Origin: Strongylocentrotus droebachiensis | Taxonomy: Eukaryota > Echinodermata > Echinoidea > Camarodonta > Strongylocentrotidae | Direction of reading: 5' to 3' | NCBI GenBank assembly: GCA_035222895.1 | Contig: JAVYIG010001811.1 | Span: 186,001 to 250,000, forward strand | DNA: 64,000 nucleotides | In this document: piece by piece, positions 12,370 through 24,219 of the stretch | How the letters are laid out: each line of letters begins with the position of its first letter | Numbering within the stretch: position 1 is the first letter of the stretch | The notes under the pieces: generated by a model | What the model was told of the DNA's origin: nothing | Databases searched by the model: none | The model's input: only the letters and a program-made list of their open reading frames with translations | Program-made: the position numbers and the translations under genes

Positions 12370-12845
12370 TATTGATGTTGGCTGCAACCTTTAACATAAA
12401 GCTATTATTAAAATAATTAATATTATCTGGTGGTCTGGCAAAGCAATGACCCAGAGCCCTAACCCCAACCAAGTTCCATCGACAGCTCATAACTTAGAGG
12501 GCGACAAATTTAAACCCAATAAAAAACGTCTAACATCAGTATATGTGCGTTGGTACAAAAAATGGACTGAAGATCAACAAGTTCTTTGTTTCGAGTGTAC
12601 ACCAGGATTCTGAACACCTGTTTCTAGCAAAATCTTTCTAACAAAAGTTGTACTGAGCGAGGCGGGAAAATTCGCCGGCAATTCGCTCGAAGATGTTAAA
12701 TCGCATGGGTACTTGGTTAAAAAGAACATTAGTTATGAAAGCAACGCTAAAGTCAATGCTTGCGTTTTTTAAATAATTATACACATAAAAAGTGCGAGAC
12801 TAGAGAAAGAGAGATATTTTTGGCAGTCCCAGTTCTTGCTAGCGG
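12370..12845. repeat. Second copy of the 7035-7600 segment
   Basis: Matches 7035-7600, with TCTGGTGGTCTGGCAAA and GAGGGCGACAAATTTAAACCC in both. This confirms that the A and B units extend beyond the genes. No gene seen. Confidence 0.6.
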
Positions 12846-13410
12846 GAGAATAATTTTTTTTTTTAAAAACCCGGATTTTGTTTTTAATCATACAACAATC
12901 TGGTAGGAATATTATTTTCCCGGCCCTCCCACTCAGTGTTATTTAGGGTACGCATATACTTGTTCCTTCTTTTTGAAAGCACCCCTATCTGAGGACTGCC
13001 AACATTTCCGAACCCCACTTTCGCGGGCTTTTCCTGCCTTGGAGACCCCCCTAAATCATGAAAAATGCTCAATGTACCACCCTAAATTCGGAATAATTTC
13101 TCAGGAGTCCAAAGAGATGAGATAAAAAAAAAACAAAAAAAAAAACACCCCCTTTTTAAAGAAATCTCCGGGTGAAAAGTTAATATTTCCCTTTTTTTTT
13201 TTACAATTCTCGGACCGGACTTTGTCGCACGAAAAGTACCCCTTTACCGGACATTTTGGTAACACGCATGGGGTCCGTCCATTCTCGGAGTGGGGGGGGG
13301 GGGGGGGATGTTTCATATACTGTTTGTGGTAATTACAGGCACAAACCCTTTTGTCGTGATGATGGGTAACAGAGTGTCTGGTATGTGAGACTAGGACAAC
13401 TTTCATCGTC
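12846..13410. other. Homopolymer-rich, locally GC-richer segment with a G16 run
   Basis: Contains a T run near 12855, A runs at 13124-13143, a T run near 13190-13201 and sixteen consecutive G at 13292-13307. Composition differs from the neighbours. The frames on the minus strand (about 60 and 100 codons) look like chance, being Lys-, Pro- and Phe-rich around homopolymers. It may be an inserted unique fragment. Confidence 0.4.
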
Positions 13411-14059
13411 TACAACTGCACGTCGTAGGCTTTGTGTTGCAGCTCACCAACAGCCAGAGACTTATCCTTAATTTAGGCTGGCTCAAAGCTTCATGGAAGT
13501 ATTTGCACGTGACAAAATAGAGTCTGTGTAGCGCAGACTATCTGGTGTAAATATTTCTGTGTTAGCATAACATTAACAATTCATGATATTTTACATAATT
13601 AATTCTACCTGTAGCCTAGGTATGTGCATTGGATAGTGATGCATGTAAATTTTGCCACAAATCTAAAACCAAAATTAGAATGAATGAGCTGTAACTTGAT
13701 CACTGATTCCACACGGATGTAGGATGATGAATACATGGGCCTTCCAGTGCCCTTGGGATTAGTCTAGAATCTTTCCTGCGTTAAGCATGAATATATTATA
13801 TTGATATTATGGGTAGCTATTGTTGTTCAGTTTCTAATATACATGTTTGAATATTTATAACATAGTGATAAGCATAAGACATACTTTTTTAAAGATTAGA
13901 TCATATTTGATTCCAAAGTGTGCAAGCCAATATATCACAACAGCGTGTCAATTGTGGCCTCTTTCACCCAAATCCAAAATATTATATATATTTGTTATTT
14001 ATTTCTGTCATGCATTCATTTTTTTACATACATTATCAAATTGGTTGAATGATAGCAAA
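13411..14059. other. Non-coding, nothing recognised
   Basis: AT-rich sequence with no supported gene, repeat or RNA. Confidence 0.4.
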
Positions 14060-17000
14060 CCTATCCGGAAATCATTTTAGGTATAGATGAGACAGAGGAT
14101 TTCCTTGATTGGGTATTATATACTTGTAACATCGCAGTCGATTTATCTTCATAACAAATTATCATACAATCATTGTTATGAAACCGAAAGTGACATCAAA
14201 CTTAGTGAAGCTCAGTACCACATTCTTAGATTTAAACAAAAAACTGAAATAACGGTCGAATAGGTTGTAAATTTCTTTTTGAACCCGCGAGTAGTATGTT
14301 GTGTTTGCTTCAAATGACGATCAAATTAATGAAAATCGTGCAAAAATGAAAAACTTGTGTTTTCACGATCGCTCTATATAGAATCTTATCCATAAACATA
14401 CACGAGTCATGCCAGAAGAGTTATGCCTCCCATTTAAAATATGATTCGTTTCCTTATCTTCATCACAAAATATCAATTTCTTGTAATGCATTACTTTTTT
14501 CCATAGTTTTGTTTCATGTATCTCAAATTTCTTTAGCACACGTATAGGTTTTGTAAAAAAAGATATTCAGGGTTTATTCATTAGAAGGACTCATATATTC
14601 AAAATACTGTCTGCAGTTTATTGAGGAAAACATATACACTGCACGAGTGTATAATGCAATATCAAAACCCCGTGCAAGCGCGCACTGGATGAGAAATAAC
14701 ATCTAGGTATGATGTATTTGTCTTCCTGCAAGAAACTCTCCCCGCAGCGGATTCAAATGTTCGCCTTCTGCGGCGAGCTTTAGGGAGACCGTTTTCAATG
14801 ATTATCAGGGTTACCTTCCACACTAAATTGTCACAAGTTTCCATGCATCGATCATCGCCCTCGTGAACTCCTTCAAAATACCAAAATTTAAATGCATTAA
14901 ATCATTTTGATCAGTCATTCTTCAACAGGTTTTATTTTTCATTTTCCTTCTCTTACGATGCGACAAGATGATACATTTTTCTCAAATGAGTTCTGAAATT
15001 TCACTGCTTAAAATATCGACATCGAAAAAGTAATTTGTATAATTACATTCAACAGAAGAATAATAAGTAATAACATGAAAGGAAGCTTTTTCAAATATGG
15101 AGATGTTGTATTTCAAATTCCGAACATCACTTCAACTAAAAGTAATTGCATTTTCGTATCTGCTGGAAATAGTTGTCTACGTTTTCAGCCATGTTTGTAC
15201 TAGAACTTCTTAGTTTTTGATTTTATTCTAAATCAAGTTTGGCGAATGTTCGTGAGTATTTCGTTCATTTTCATTTTTCGTCGACACTGAAAATGTTGGT
15301 AATTGGTAAATATAATGGAGATCAATGAAAACAAAAATCATTAAGAAGGTGATGAAACGACAGGGAAAAAATGTATATAAACAAAAAAATTATTTCAATG
15401 TGCTTCCTTATTATCAGTACATACTTTCATTATTGCGTTGGTGACTTGGCATTTGGAATAAATACAGAGGTGTATTTAAATTTATGTTTTTTTTTACCCT
15501 TAAGACCCGAGTAATAAACCATTGCCTTCCTATATTATTCCTATTTAACGTTATGTTATTGTTATTAATCCGACTGCACGGTTAACTCTTTGGTTGTTCA
15601 TTCATACTAAAATTTAGAATATCAGTAATAACGATATTGAAGGCATCCATTCACCTTGTTTCATGTATGTGTGAACGGGTCAATCGAATGGGAACCAAAC
15701 GAACTTTACATCTTAGGCAGTACATGAGGTCTTAAAGCAGACATTTTGAAGCTCATCTAGATATAACATCGAACTTGTCTGAATTATATTTTTGATATGC
15801 ATTATCCGGAAAAGAGGATCCTTAAATTATTATCAAAAGACGCGAAGAAAAATGAAAAACATATATAATTTGGGAACGTTTTTTCTTCGATTTATTATTT
15901 ATAGCAAGACTCAATACAACCAAATCCAGAGAAAGACAATCATCCTTATCAAATGTTGTCATACATGTCATGTTTTCAGTATCATGAAACACCGTATTTA
16001 TACTGTCAAAGTAGGTTTGTATCTCTTTCACTCATAATGTATATTGATTCAGTAATCCCAATGACATATGCAAGTGACTTTTGTCTTGCTGCGAGATCCT
16101 GCCTGAATCTACCATTATCAATTTGTTAGACACAACCAAATGATGGAATCAGTCTGAAATTAAAAATCATTTATATTTATAAAACGAACATGTTATATCA
16201 AACCCCAGCTCAATTCGTCCAACAAATATAACGTTGTTTACATCAGTCAATTAGTCAAATATTTATCGTCAAACAAAGTTAAGACTAGACGTAGTAGACT
16301 ATTTAAAAAACAAAGTTTAATCATCATCAATGCAAAACAATCATGATCCTATTCATCACGTTTATAATGTGCCAATTATAATACCGTTTCCATTCATTAA
16401 CATTATCGCTGCTGTATATTATATATAATTATATATATGCTAGTTTATGTCAAATAATGTTATTTCCTTACAATAAAAGATCGTAATTATTTAACTATTA
16501 TAATTGTGTTCATAAGTTTATATAATTTATATTAAATCTTATTTTGTCATCTTTGTATACGATATGTGTTTCTGTTAATTCATATATAATTAAATCTTTA
16601 GATCAATCATGTAATTTATTGTATATTTGATTGTTGTAAAGCGCATAGAGAATTTATTATTATGCGCTATATAAAAATTACTTTATTATTTATTATTTAT
16701 CCTTTGTCATCCGCTAAAAATCACTTAAAGAGAAGGTTGAGTTCTGGGAAGAGGTGAAAAATAATTTGTGAGCATTACTCATTCTTATTATGCAAGTGTG
16801 GAAGAACATCAGTTAAGACATGTTCCCTGAAAAGCATGGCTCTTCAATTGCCTTCATATTCTAAATATGCATGTAACATCGTAAAAATCGGGGGGCTGGC
16901 TTTTTACGCCACGTGTTCGTGTAGTCCCATATACATCTTTCTGTGCAAGTGTTTGTAACTTTACCAAGACTTGGCCAAATTTCTTATCATTTTGATGATT

Positions 17001-18560
17001 CCAGAACCTTGCAATACACACAAATTCTTATATGCTAGATGATCAGCCTTTTCTGGTCGTTTCCACACCGTTTCTTTCACAATGCAATCGCATGACCAGA
17101 ACTCAACTTCATCTTTAAACCAACATTTTTATAAAAAAACAGCTCAATTCGTCCAACAACTTTAACGTTGTTTACACCAATTCATCAATTATTCATCGTC
17201 AAACATACTTAACACTAGACATAGCCTACCATTAACAAACTTTATTAAAAAAAAATCACCAATGCCATACAATCATGATCCTCGTCATCACGTGTCAATT
17301 ATGATACAGTTTTCATTCTTTAGCATTATTGCTGCTGTATACATTGTTATCCGGTGAAAATGGTTACTATATATGTTATATAATCTTACTTTACCGATCC
17401 ATACCTCTAAGAATAACTATGTCTTGCCAATCGTAAATGTTCATTCCTCTGGGATTCACTTTATTCGTTATCTGTGCTCCACGCCCACACTTTGAAGACC
17501 GTTCATGCATATTCATATTCACACAAGTGGGCGTGGCTCCATCTCATTAGAAGGTAAGTTTGGTTTAAAGGAAGAATCCAATTCTTTTGTTTAAAGGAAG
17601 AATCTAATTCTACTCAGCTGTTTCAAATGTGATAGAGCACTATTGTAGATAATCTTTCCCAAGGAAAACAAACCATTTACGAAACCGAATAACAGGCATA
17701 TACCATATCATGTCGAAGGCCATACATACAATGCTTACAATATTGTCTTACCAGTCTTTCGATCATTGCAATACGCTTCTTTAGTTGATAAGACGATTAT
17801 TTTGTAACGACTACATGACATTATGTAATGAATTAATGTGTTTCTACATCGAAATATATTTACGCATTTTGATATAATCAAATTATACAAATCCATATAA
17901 CATGCTTTAAGTTCGACTATTTATTAAGGTATCTTTGTATAATTTGTACAAGTTTCGCATGCTTCACTTTCAAGGTAGTCGTTATCTACAGTTATTTACA
18001 ATGATTGGACATTATTTTTTACTGTGATTTTCCATGAATTATTCAAAATATTTGTATTATGAATAAAATGATCACTTGGGTTCTTAATAAAAGTTGCATC
18101 ACTCCAGACTACTAAAATATCTATTTTTAAAGGAGTTATTAATCTCCATCAATTATCACTTGTTAAATTACAAGTCCAAAATAAATCATTACCTAACTTC
18201 ATCAAATAGAATTCAAGAAAACGCTTCCAGTTGCCCTTTTTTCTTCTGTATTTAACAATCTCTCACCCATGCGATCGTAAGTTCTATAATAATTGATGGT
18301 AAACAAAACGTTTTCAAACCCACTTCGTCATAATTTGCTCTAATTGTTTTTATATTTATCTAGTCTGGTTAACGATTACAAATAAAATAGTATATAATAG
18401 ATTCAACTTTATTGATAAATAATTCCTAGCAATCTTAGCTATTGAGATTTGAGCATCGGTTTAAACCATTTGAAGTAATAGATTTAGTTAAATGTGGCCA
18501 TATTCCTGGTCAGGTAACCGACCAAACACATGAAGGCATCATAAACGTTATGTATTTTCT
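14060..18560. repeat. Left part of duplicated block 1 (non-coding)
   Basis: Homologous to 42105-44264 plus 47707-48700. Shared landmarks are TATCCGGAAATCAT, CTGAGAACTC-like GTGAACTC with ATCATCGCCCTCGTGAACTC, GGATCCTTAAATTA and TCTTAGCTATTGAGATTT. Inside it, about 16199-16420 and 17140-17345 are internal direct copies (CTCAATTCGTCCAACAA to GCTGCTGTATA). No gene is supported. Confidence 0.7.
16625..16710 (+). mobile_element. SINE/LINE-like 3' tail
   Basis: GTTGTAAAGCGCATAGAG then TTATGCGCTATATAAAAATTA and repeated TTATTATTTATT. This is the typical shape of the 3' end of a short retroelement: a small GCGC hairpin followed by an AT-rich repeat. Only the tail is recognisable. Confidence 0.4.
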
Positions 18561-18775
18561 TACATGTTACAAACAAATGTGTATCCTAACCCATTGAAGT
18601 GTGCATTTGTTCAAATCTATAGAAACGTCAATTCATGTACAGTTCGGAACCACACTGTAGACGTATTCCGTCACTGTGGAGGTGGAGTCTCAGTAATTAT
18701 GTCTCTTCATTTAGTTATGATCGTTAAAAATCCTGTCACCTTCTTTCAAGCAAGATGTCTACCCAATTCATACAC

Positions 18776-20077
18776 TTAAGCCCTTCTGTAAGAAAACACG
18801 AATGCTATAATGCTTACACCATGGGCTATTGTTGATACTACGAGTACTGCCATGAGATACGTTTCCATGGATGCCGCTTTCTTATAGCTTCCTTCAGATA
18901 TTGAAACATTATTAGAAGCGTTTTCCGTCCCCTGAGTAGAAAGTGTAACGGGTAATTGCTTCTTTTGACTTGCTGTAGTCGACGTGGCTGGTGTAACGGT
19001 AGTGGATAGAGAACGCCCTCTTGAAATATTATCCATGTAAACAGTCAGTATTTGACATTGAAAACCGTCACTAGAATAGCTGGAAGCATTCGGATCTCCA
19101 GATGCATTCGTTAAAACTGAAATAATATTAAGTTTTTCCTGTTTGTCAACATTCAGATATCCAATGCCTCTTACTACAATCATCTTTGATCCATCTACCT
19201 CTTCACCGCAGATAAAAATGGGAAAAATTGCAGTAATGTTTTCAGTAGAAATAATCCTTTTTAGGGAGCTGCCATCAACAATGACCCACGATGTATTACA
19301 GCATGTAAATGTTGCATGCTCGGCTTTAGTTAAATTGCTCCAAACCAAATCGCCAGGTACTGTACTAAACCGACATGCTTTGCTAATGTTTGTTTTACTA
19401 TAAATAACTTCACACATGGTTGGCACACTGATTGCATCATTCAGCTTTTCAGGACGAAGAAAAATGCTATATTTGTTGGCTATATTATATTGACCATCCA
19501 AATTCATCTGGGAAGTTTCATGTTCATACAACACCTGATCCCCTGCGAAAAGTCTTGCTCGATCCCCGTCGTTCACCTGCAACCATTGACAAGACATCTG
19601 CAATTTCCAATGTTTCTTGTCGAAGAATGTTTCGCAAATAGGCTTTATCATTTTGATTATTAAATTCAATTGGAAAATGAAACAAAGTTGACTTCCACGT
19701 TCATACAAAGACACAGTGTGCCTCCCATTATCAATTTCGTCAGTAAGCTTAATCGACATTTCATATAAATTTCCCCCTTGTTGGTAGTAAGTCATACTAT
19801 AACGTCCATATTGTAAAGTCTTGTTGTTCAAGATGGACATATAAAACGGAAGTTGAAATTCAGAGTTTGAAACATTCCACACAAGGTATTGGTGTGTTAG
19901 TAGCTTGTCCAAAGTGAAGTTAACATGGATGGTTTGCCCGCTGATTGCAACCACATGTTCTTCCTGTTTATTTTTACAGAACAAATTATCACTTGAAAAT
20001 GCCTGATGCAAATGTGCTTGTAAAATAAAAAGGCTTAAAAATACCTTAATAGCCGGATTAAACCGTTCAGGAAACAT
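18776..20077 (-). CDS. Receptor C: tailless three-Ig-like membrane protein
   Basis: Intact open frame of 433 residues starting MFPERFNPAIKVF with an ATG. Signal peptide is about 1-28. Domain 1 contains C34 and a variant DNGRH in place of D[ST]GTH. Domain 2 has MSCQW near residue 163 and a VPTMCEV cysteine. Domain 3 has TCCNTSW, FICGEE and FQCQI. The Ser/Thr-rich stalk leads to a terminal helix at about 408-428 ending SYRRA, so there is no signalling tail. It is nearly the same layout as B, with the same C-terminal 25 residues. It lies within duplicated block 1, but no intact counterpart exists in block 2. Confidence 0.82.
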   Translation of the reverse strand: MFPERFNPAIKVFLSLFILQAHLHQAFSSDNLFCKNKQEEHVVAISGQTIHVNFTLDKLLTHQYLVWNVSNSEFQLPFYMSILNNKTLQYGRYSMTYYQQGGNLYEMSIKLTDEIDNGRHTVSLYERGSQLCFIFQLNLIIKMIKPICETFFDKKHWKLQMSCQWLQVNDGDRARLFAGDQVLYEHETSQMNLDGQYNIANKYSIFLRPEKLNDAISVPTMCEVIYSKTNISKACRFSTVPGDLVWSNLTKAEHATFTCCNTSWVIVDGSSLKRIISTENITAIFPIFICGEEVDGSKMIVVRGIGYLNVDKQEKLNIISVLTNASGDPNASSYSSDGFQCQILTVYMDNISRGRSLSTTVTPATSTTASQKKQLPVTLSTQGTENASNNVSISEGSYKKAASMETYLMAVLVVSTIAHGVSIIAFVFSYRRA

Positions 20078-20234
20078 TTTGCTGTCGTGTAGTCTTTAAC
20101 CTTACTTGGAAGTGGACGTCGAAGGTATGATTGAGGACAACAATTCTCAAACGGTAAGATACTCTGTTATTATTAATTGATCTCGTGATCCTATTAGTCA
20201 TCTTATTGCTGCAAATAAATTTTACCTGTCAAAA

Positions 20235-20244
20235 GGGCGGAGCC
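20235..20244 (-). promoter_or_regulatory. GC-box-like element upstream of C
   Basis: GGGCGGAGCC on the plus strand about 160 bp upstream of the C start, followed by TGTTGAACTCAGGG as at A and B. Confidence 0.45.
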
Positions 20245-20249
20245 TGTTG

Positions 20250-21140
20250 AACTCAGGGAATATCTTTTGTTTCTCGTTACCATATCTCTCACCTCAAGTA
20301 CTGATTAGCTGAATGGTAATGTTAATCAAAATAATGATATCTAAACCAGTTTCGGTAATAATGTACAATATTTATAGGTAATCAAAATTAAAATAAACGA
20401 AATATTAGTAGTGAAAGGTTTGTTTTCATATTTGAAAGTAAAAAGGAAAGGGAAAACAAAAAACAGAAAAGGATGAAGTGGTGTCCTGCCATTACAGGTC
20501 ACGTACCTAAACAAACTATGCAACCTCCTAGGTAAAGCTCTTATAAACGAAAACTTGTCATCACCTTTATTGAGTTTGGAAACTAATTAATTTTTCCCTC
20601 TTTCATGTTCAGGCTAAGCAAAGTGCACTTTCATATTTAATCGAACACAACCTATAATGTCTTGTTTAATGGACAAAACCAGTAAACTGATCTTTTGTGA
20701 TACTGTCTATTATAGGATAATTCGAGATTCGCTTTGTCTGGAAATATCTGCTAATTATATATTGTTGGATATAAGGGTGATAGTGAAGATGAATACTTTT
20801 TTTTGTGGGGCTTTCTCATTACTTGTATATAATTATTGAAGGAATACCCTAATTGAAACATCTCCTGCAAAAAGGATTGCTCTACAAAATGCCTTCGTAG
20901 ACGAATTATGACAAGAAAAATTTCAAGTGTCATAGTGATACAAACTTTTCTTTGTGTAGTCCCATATACCCATTTCCGTGTGCAGTGAATGTGACCTTCT
21001 GCAAAATTGAGTCAATTTCTTTTATTTTTTGGTCTTTTCAAAAATTGACAGTACAAACCTATTCATGTTTACATCATAACTTGTTTATAATTGATTCCAG
21101 ATATTTTCCTTCACAGTGTAGGCCTAAATCCTTGACATCA
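20250..21140. repeat. C copy of the shared upstream segment
   Basis: Homologous to the regions upstream of A (5140-6060) and B (9975-10860). Shared blocks are AAACCAGTTTCGGTAATAATG, TGGAAATATCTGCTAATTA and GATTCCAGA. No gene seen. Confidence 0.7.
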
Positions 21141-21159
21141 ATATTATTACTTTTGTATT

Positions 21160-21430
21160 TGATGTTGTCTTCCAAATCTGTATATTTAAGGCCTTCAGTA
21201 AGATATATAATGCTTACACCATGGGCTATTGTTGATACTACTAGTATTGTATAAGATACGTTTCCATGGATACCGCTTTCTTAAAGCTTCCTTCAGATAT
21301 TGATAACTTATTATAAGCATTTTACGTCCCCTGAGTAGGGACTCAGTTTTGTTAGATCACACATTTTTTTGTAGAGATGCCATCACCATGATGACTTTAC
21401 ACTGTTGTTCTTCTATTGAACTGTATACAG
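21160..21430 (-). pseudogene. Relic R1 of a tailless receptor (3' end only)
   Basis: About 21195-21330 matches the 3' end of C and B: CTTACACCATGGGCTATTGTTGATACTA corresponds to the terminal helix, and GATACGTTTCCATGGAT to the METYL region. It carries indels. About 21390-21420 resembles the stalk-side part of H (ATGACTTTACACTGTTG, compare ATGACTTCACATTGCTC at about 40593). No ectodomain is left. A sister relic is at 49945-50262. Confidence 0.65.
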
Positions 21431-21434
21431 GTCT

Positions 21435-21741
21435 CTCGACTTCGATATATAGTTTTTTTTTAAATGAAGGTGGAGGAGGGGGTTGCAGTGAGGTCAAATT
21501 CATTTTATGCTTGATTTTAATGTAATTTTTATTTTGTAAACAGGTGTGTGTGTTAGCTTTCGTTACCCCTGTCATTTCTATATATAATATCGTTCATTGT
21601 CATTTTTATGTTGTTTTTTAAACAGAGCCCTGTTGTAAACCAGCCTATTTTAATGTTTTTAACAATGTTTTGTAATGATTTTATAGCTGAACATGTTACT
21701 CTGTATAAAGATGCGAAATAAATAAAAAAAAAAAAAAAAAT
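21435..21741 (+). mobile_element. Probable retroelement 3' end with A-tail
   Basis: Sequence without a counterpart in relic R2, ending AATAAATAAA followed by a run of A (to about 21741), then ACGTACCAACAATATT as in the other block. The A-tail abutting shared sequence suggests a poly(A)-type insertion. No coding part is recognised and no target duplication is seen. Confidence 0.3.
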
Positions 21742-21892
21742 ACGTACCAACAATATTGAACTTTTGTATATGTGGATGTTTGCGTAGATCAATACTTTCA
21801 ATAGCGAGGACAATAATCTTTGAGTGATCTTACTCCGCACTGCAAAGAAAAAAGCAATTTAATTCACGTATCCATGTAGCCACGCACTGTCT

Positions 21893-24048
21893 TTAATGAT
21901 TAAATTGGCTACCAGACGATGTCGCATGCAAAGCATCTTCTCCAGGGAACTCAAAATTAAGATTGAGAATGCTCGCACTGTTCCCGTAGATAGGACCATC
22001 AACGACGACATCTGAGTCCACATCATTTTCTGCAACACGACTGTCTTGTCTGATTCAATGCTATCCTCATATTTCTCCAGTCATCACCCATATGAGCCCT
22101 GTCTCCGAATTGGTCAGGCTGATTGGTAACACCTCTCGATGCTGCAGAGCGATGGATCTTTTTGGCCTTTCGGCTCATGTCAAGTTTCGCGTAAAGAGCA
22201 TCCACGTTTGTCATCGGTTTGACCGATACATCTTCCTGCGCATTAGTTGGTGTAACAGGTGATACTTGATGGACTCTTACAATTCCTGTGGCCACTAAAT
22301 CGGAGGGTCCGTTTCATGGGTGTCGTGGCGCCATCAGCATCATCCAGAGAACAAGAAGTGATTTCCAGAGATGGCCCACCTCCAATGGCTGTACTTGGAG
22401 CGTGTATCTTGCGGCTCCCTTCATCATTGTGAAGAATTGCTTCAGATTTTTCGTATATTTGTCCAGACTTACCAAGAACTCTTGAAGAGGCAAAGTTAGC
22501 ACCGCTGCATATGTTTGTGAGATGTGAAGTAGAGTAGCCCTCTTTCTTTACCATTGCCCGAGAGGCGGGAAGGCTTGACTGACTGCGCCGACTGGAATGC
22601 AGGAAATCAAAGTGCGGATCATCAAATAGTGACCCATCTACTAGTGATTGATTTGAGACAGCCTCATGGGGGAGAGAAGCTTCACCGTGTTGAGATGTTT
22701 GGGTCAAAATACTCGCCATTTCCAGGGATTCCATATTATCGTCACCTATTACAGTCTTTGAACTACTTCGAAGACCCAAGGTCTCACATTTTTCTCTACA
22801 CATGCCATACAGTTTTGTAAAACAAATACCAATGATGAATCCAAGTGCCGATGCTACTCCGGTTATGGAGACCCAAGTTGCCATGTTGGTAAACGGGGGA
22901 CTAGGCCTATTAGTAGTAGTAGAAGTAGATGTAGAAGTAGAAGTAGAAGTAGAGGTAGAAATTAATGTAAAAGGTGTGACGTTGACGGTCACAGTCAGAG
23001 TGTTGCATCGCGGATTTTCTGTTGAATGTGCTTGCCGTTGTGTGTTGTTACTAGATTCCGCAAGAAACGAAACATTGCTAAACCGGCTGTCCCAAAGAAA
23101 TTTGTCTATGCTATGCACGATAACGTTTGTCAATGATTTGTCATCCTCTTCTACGTAAAACAAAAATATGCGATACACATTAGAAAAAAGGTACTTGTGT
23201 GTAAAGTGGAGAGGCAGCAGTTCTCCATCAGCACTGTACCACCACGTACGGGGAATATGCTTACTTGGGACGCAGCGCTCAAGTACGAACTGTTCAGTTT
23301 GTTCCTTCCGAATCGTATGTTGCATCATTGATGGAAAATTGCAGGTCTTATTTACATTTTTCTGTCTATAAAATACTAAACATTTGAAGGGAAATTCATT
23401 TCCAACTAGTATGTTGTTAATTAACACATAAACGCTGAATGTGTTTGTAATTTTTCTGGACACATAACCCAAATAGTTTATTCCCGTCTCATCCTTGGAT
23501 ACTACCCTTTCTCTCGCCACAATCTCTGCGAAGTCTCCTTTATCAAACTGGATCCAGCGACAAGATAACTCTACGTCCCCCGTTGTATGGTAAAGAAGAG
23601 CGTTGCAAGTGGGGTCGGTAGTGTAAATTCTTAAATCTAGTTCGAAAGCCACACAAGCTGATCGAGACCCGTCGTCAATGTAAATGGTGTGAATCCCCGA
23701 ATCATTTTCTTGTGCGAATTCTATAGATATTTCAAACGTGTTGTCATCCACTCGTTCAACTAATGTATAATGTTCATCACTGACACTGCTTATGAAAGCA
23801 TGACTGAAACTGTAGTATGTCCCGATTAAAGTACTCCCATCTTTTGTCCACCGAATATTTTGTGTATTTAGCAATGGCTGTGCGACACGAAATATAACGA
23901 AAACACTTTGGTCGTTGACTCCGTTGAAATCTTGATATTGGTAATTCACACAAACTTCCGCAGAAATAGGATCTTGATAAAAAACTTGCAGAATGAAAAG
24001 AAATATAAATGTTTTCATGGTGAGGATGAAATGCTTTTTCGACAACAT
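21893..24048 (-). pseudogene. Receptor D: three-Ig-like receptor with frameshifted tail
   Basis: The ectodomain, helix and first half of the tail are open from ATG at 24048 (MLSKKHF); an alternative start is MKTFIF ten codons on. Domain 1 has VCVNYQYQ, DSGIHT and ACVAFEL. Domain 2 has LSCRW. Domain 3 has ERC...TWW. The stalk carries a Thr-Ser dipeptide run (about 22920-22965), and the helix is WVSITGVASALGFIIGICF. Relative to its duplicate I, a 14-bp deletion near 22263 shifts the frame, and a net +4-bp change near 22040 shifts it again. The downstream frames still spell LYAKLDMSRKAKK and IYGNSASILN. Key tyrosines are lost: the ITIM-like site reads TSCSLDD, YAKP is YAKL, and the last YVN site is HAT. 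It is best read as a receptor whose tail has decayed. Confidence 0.7.
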
Positions 24049-24197
24049 TCTAAATGTTTAATTTGTGAACTATGCTTGCAAAAAGTAGGAACTCGGTTGT
24101 GTAGTTACACCAACTCAAGCCAATCCTTAAACGATAGAGCAGAGACTCTCGCCATGGTATATGAAGACATGACGCTGTTTCCGCCAACCTAGAGGAA

Positions 24198-24217
24198 ATC
24201 GCCCAATCACAGCTTGA
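24198..24217 (-). promoter_or_regulatory. CCAAT-like element upstream of D
   Basis: ATCGCCCAATCACAGCTTGA is identical to the element at 53441-53460 upstream of I, while nearby bases have changed. In gene orientation it contains ATTGG, an inverted CCAAT box, about 150 bp upstream of the D start. Confidence 0.4.
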
Positions 24218-24219
24218 TA

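Noticed and set aside
23908-24192. Plus-strand frame of 94 codons opposite the start of D
   Set aside because: Antisense shadow of the D signal peptide and domain 1; no similarity of its own.
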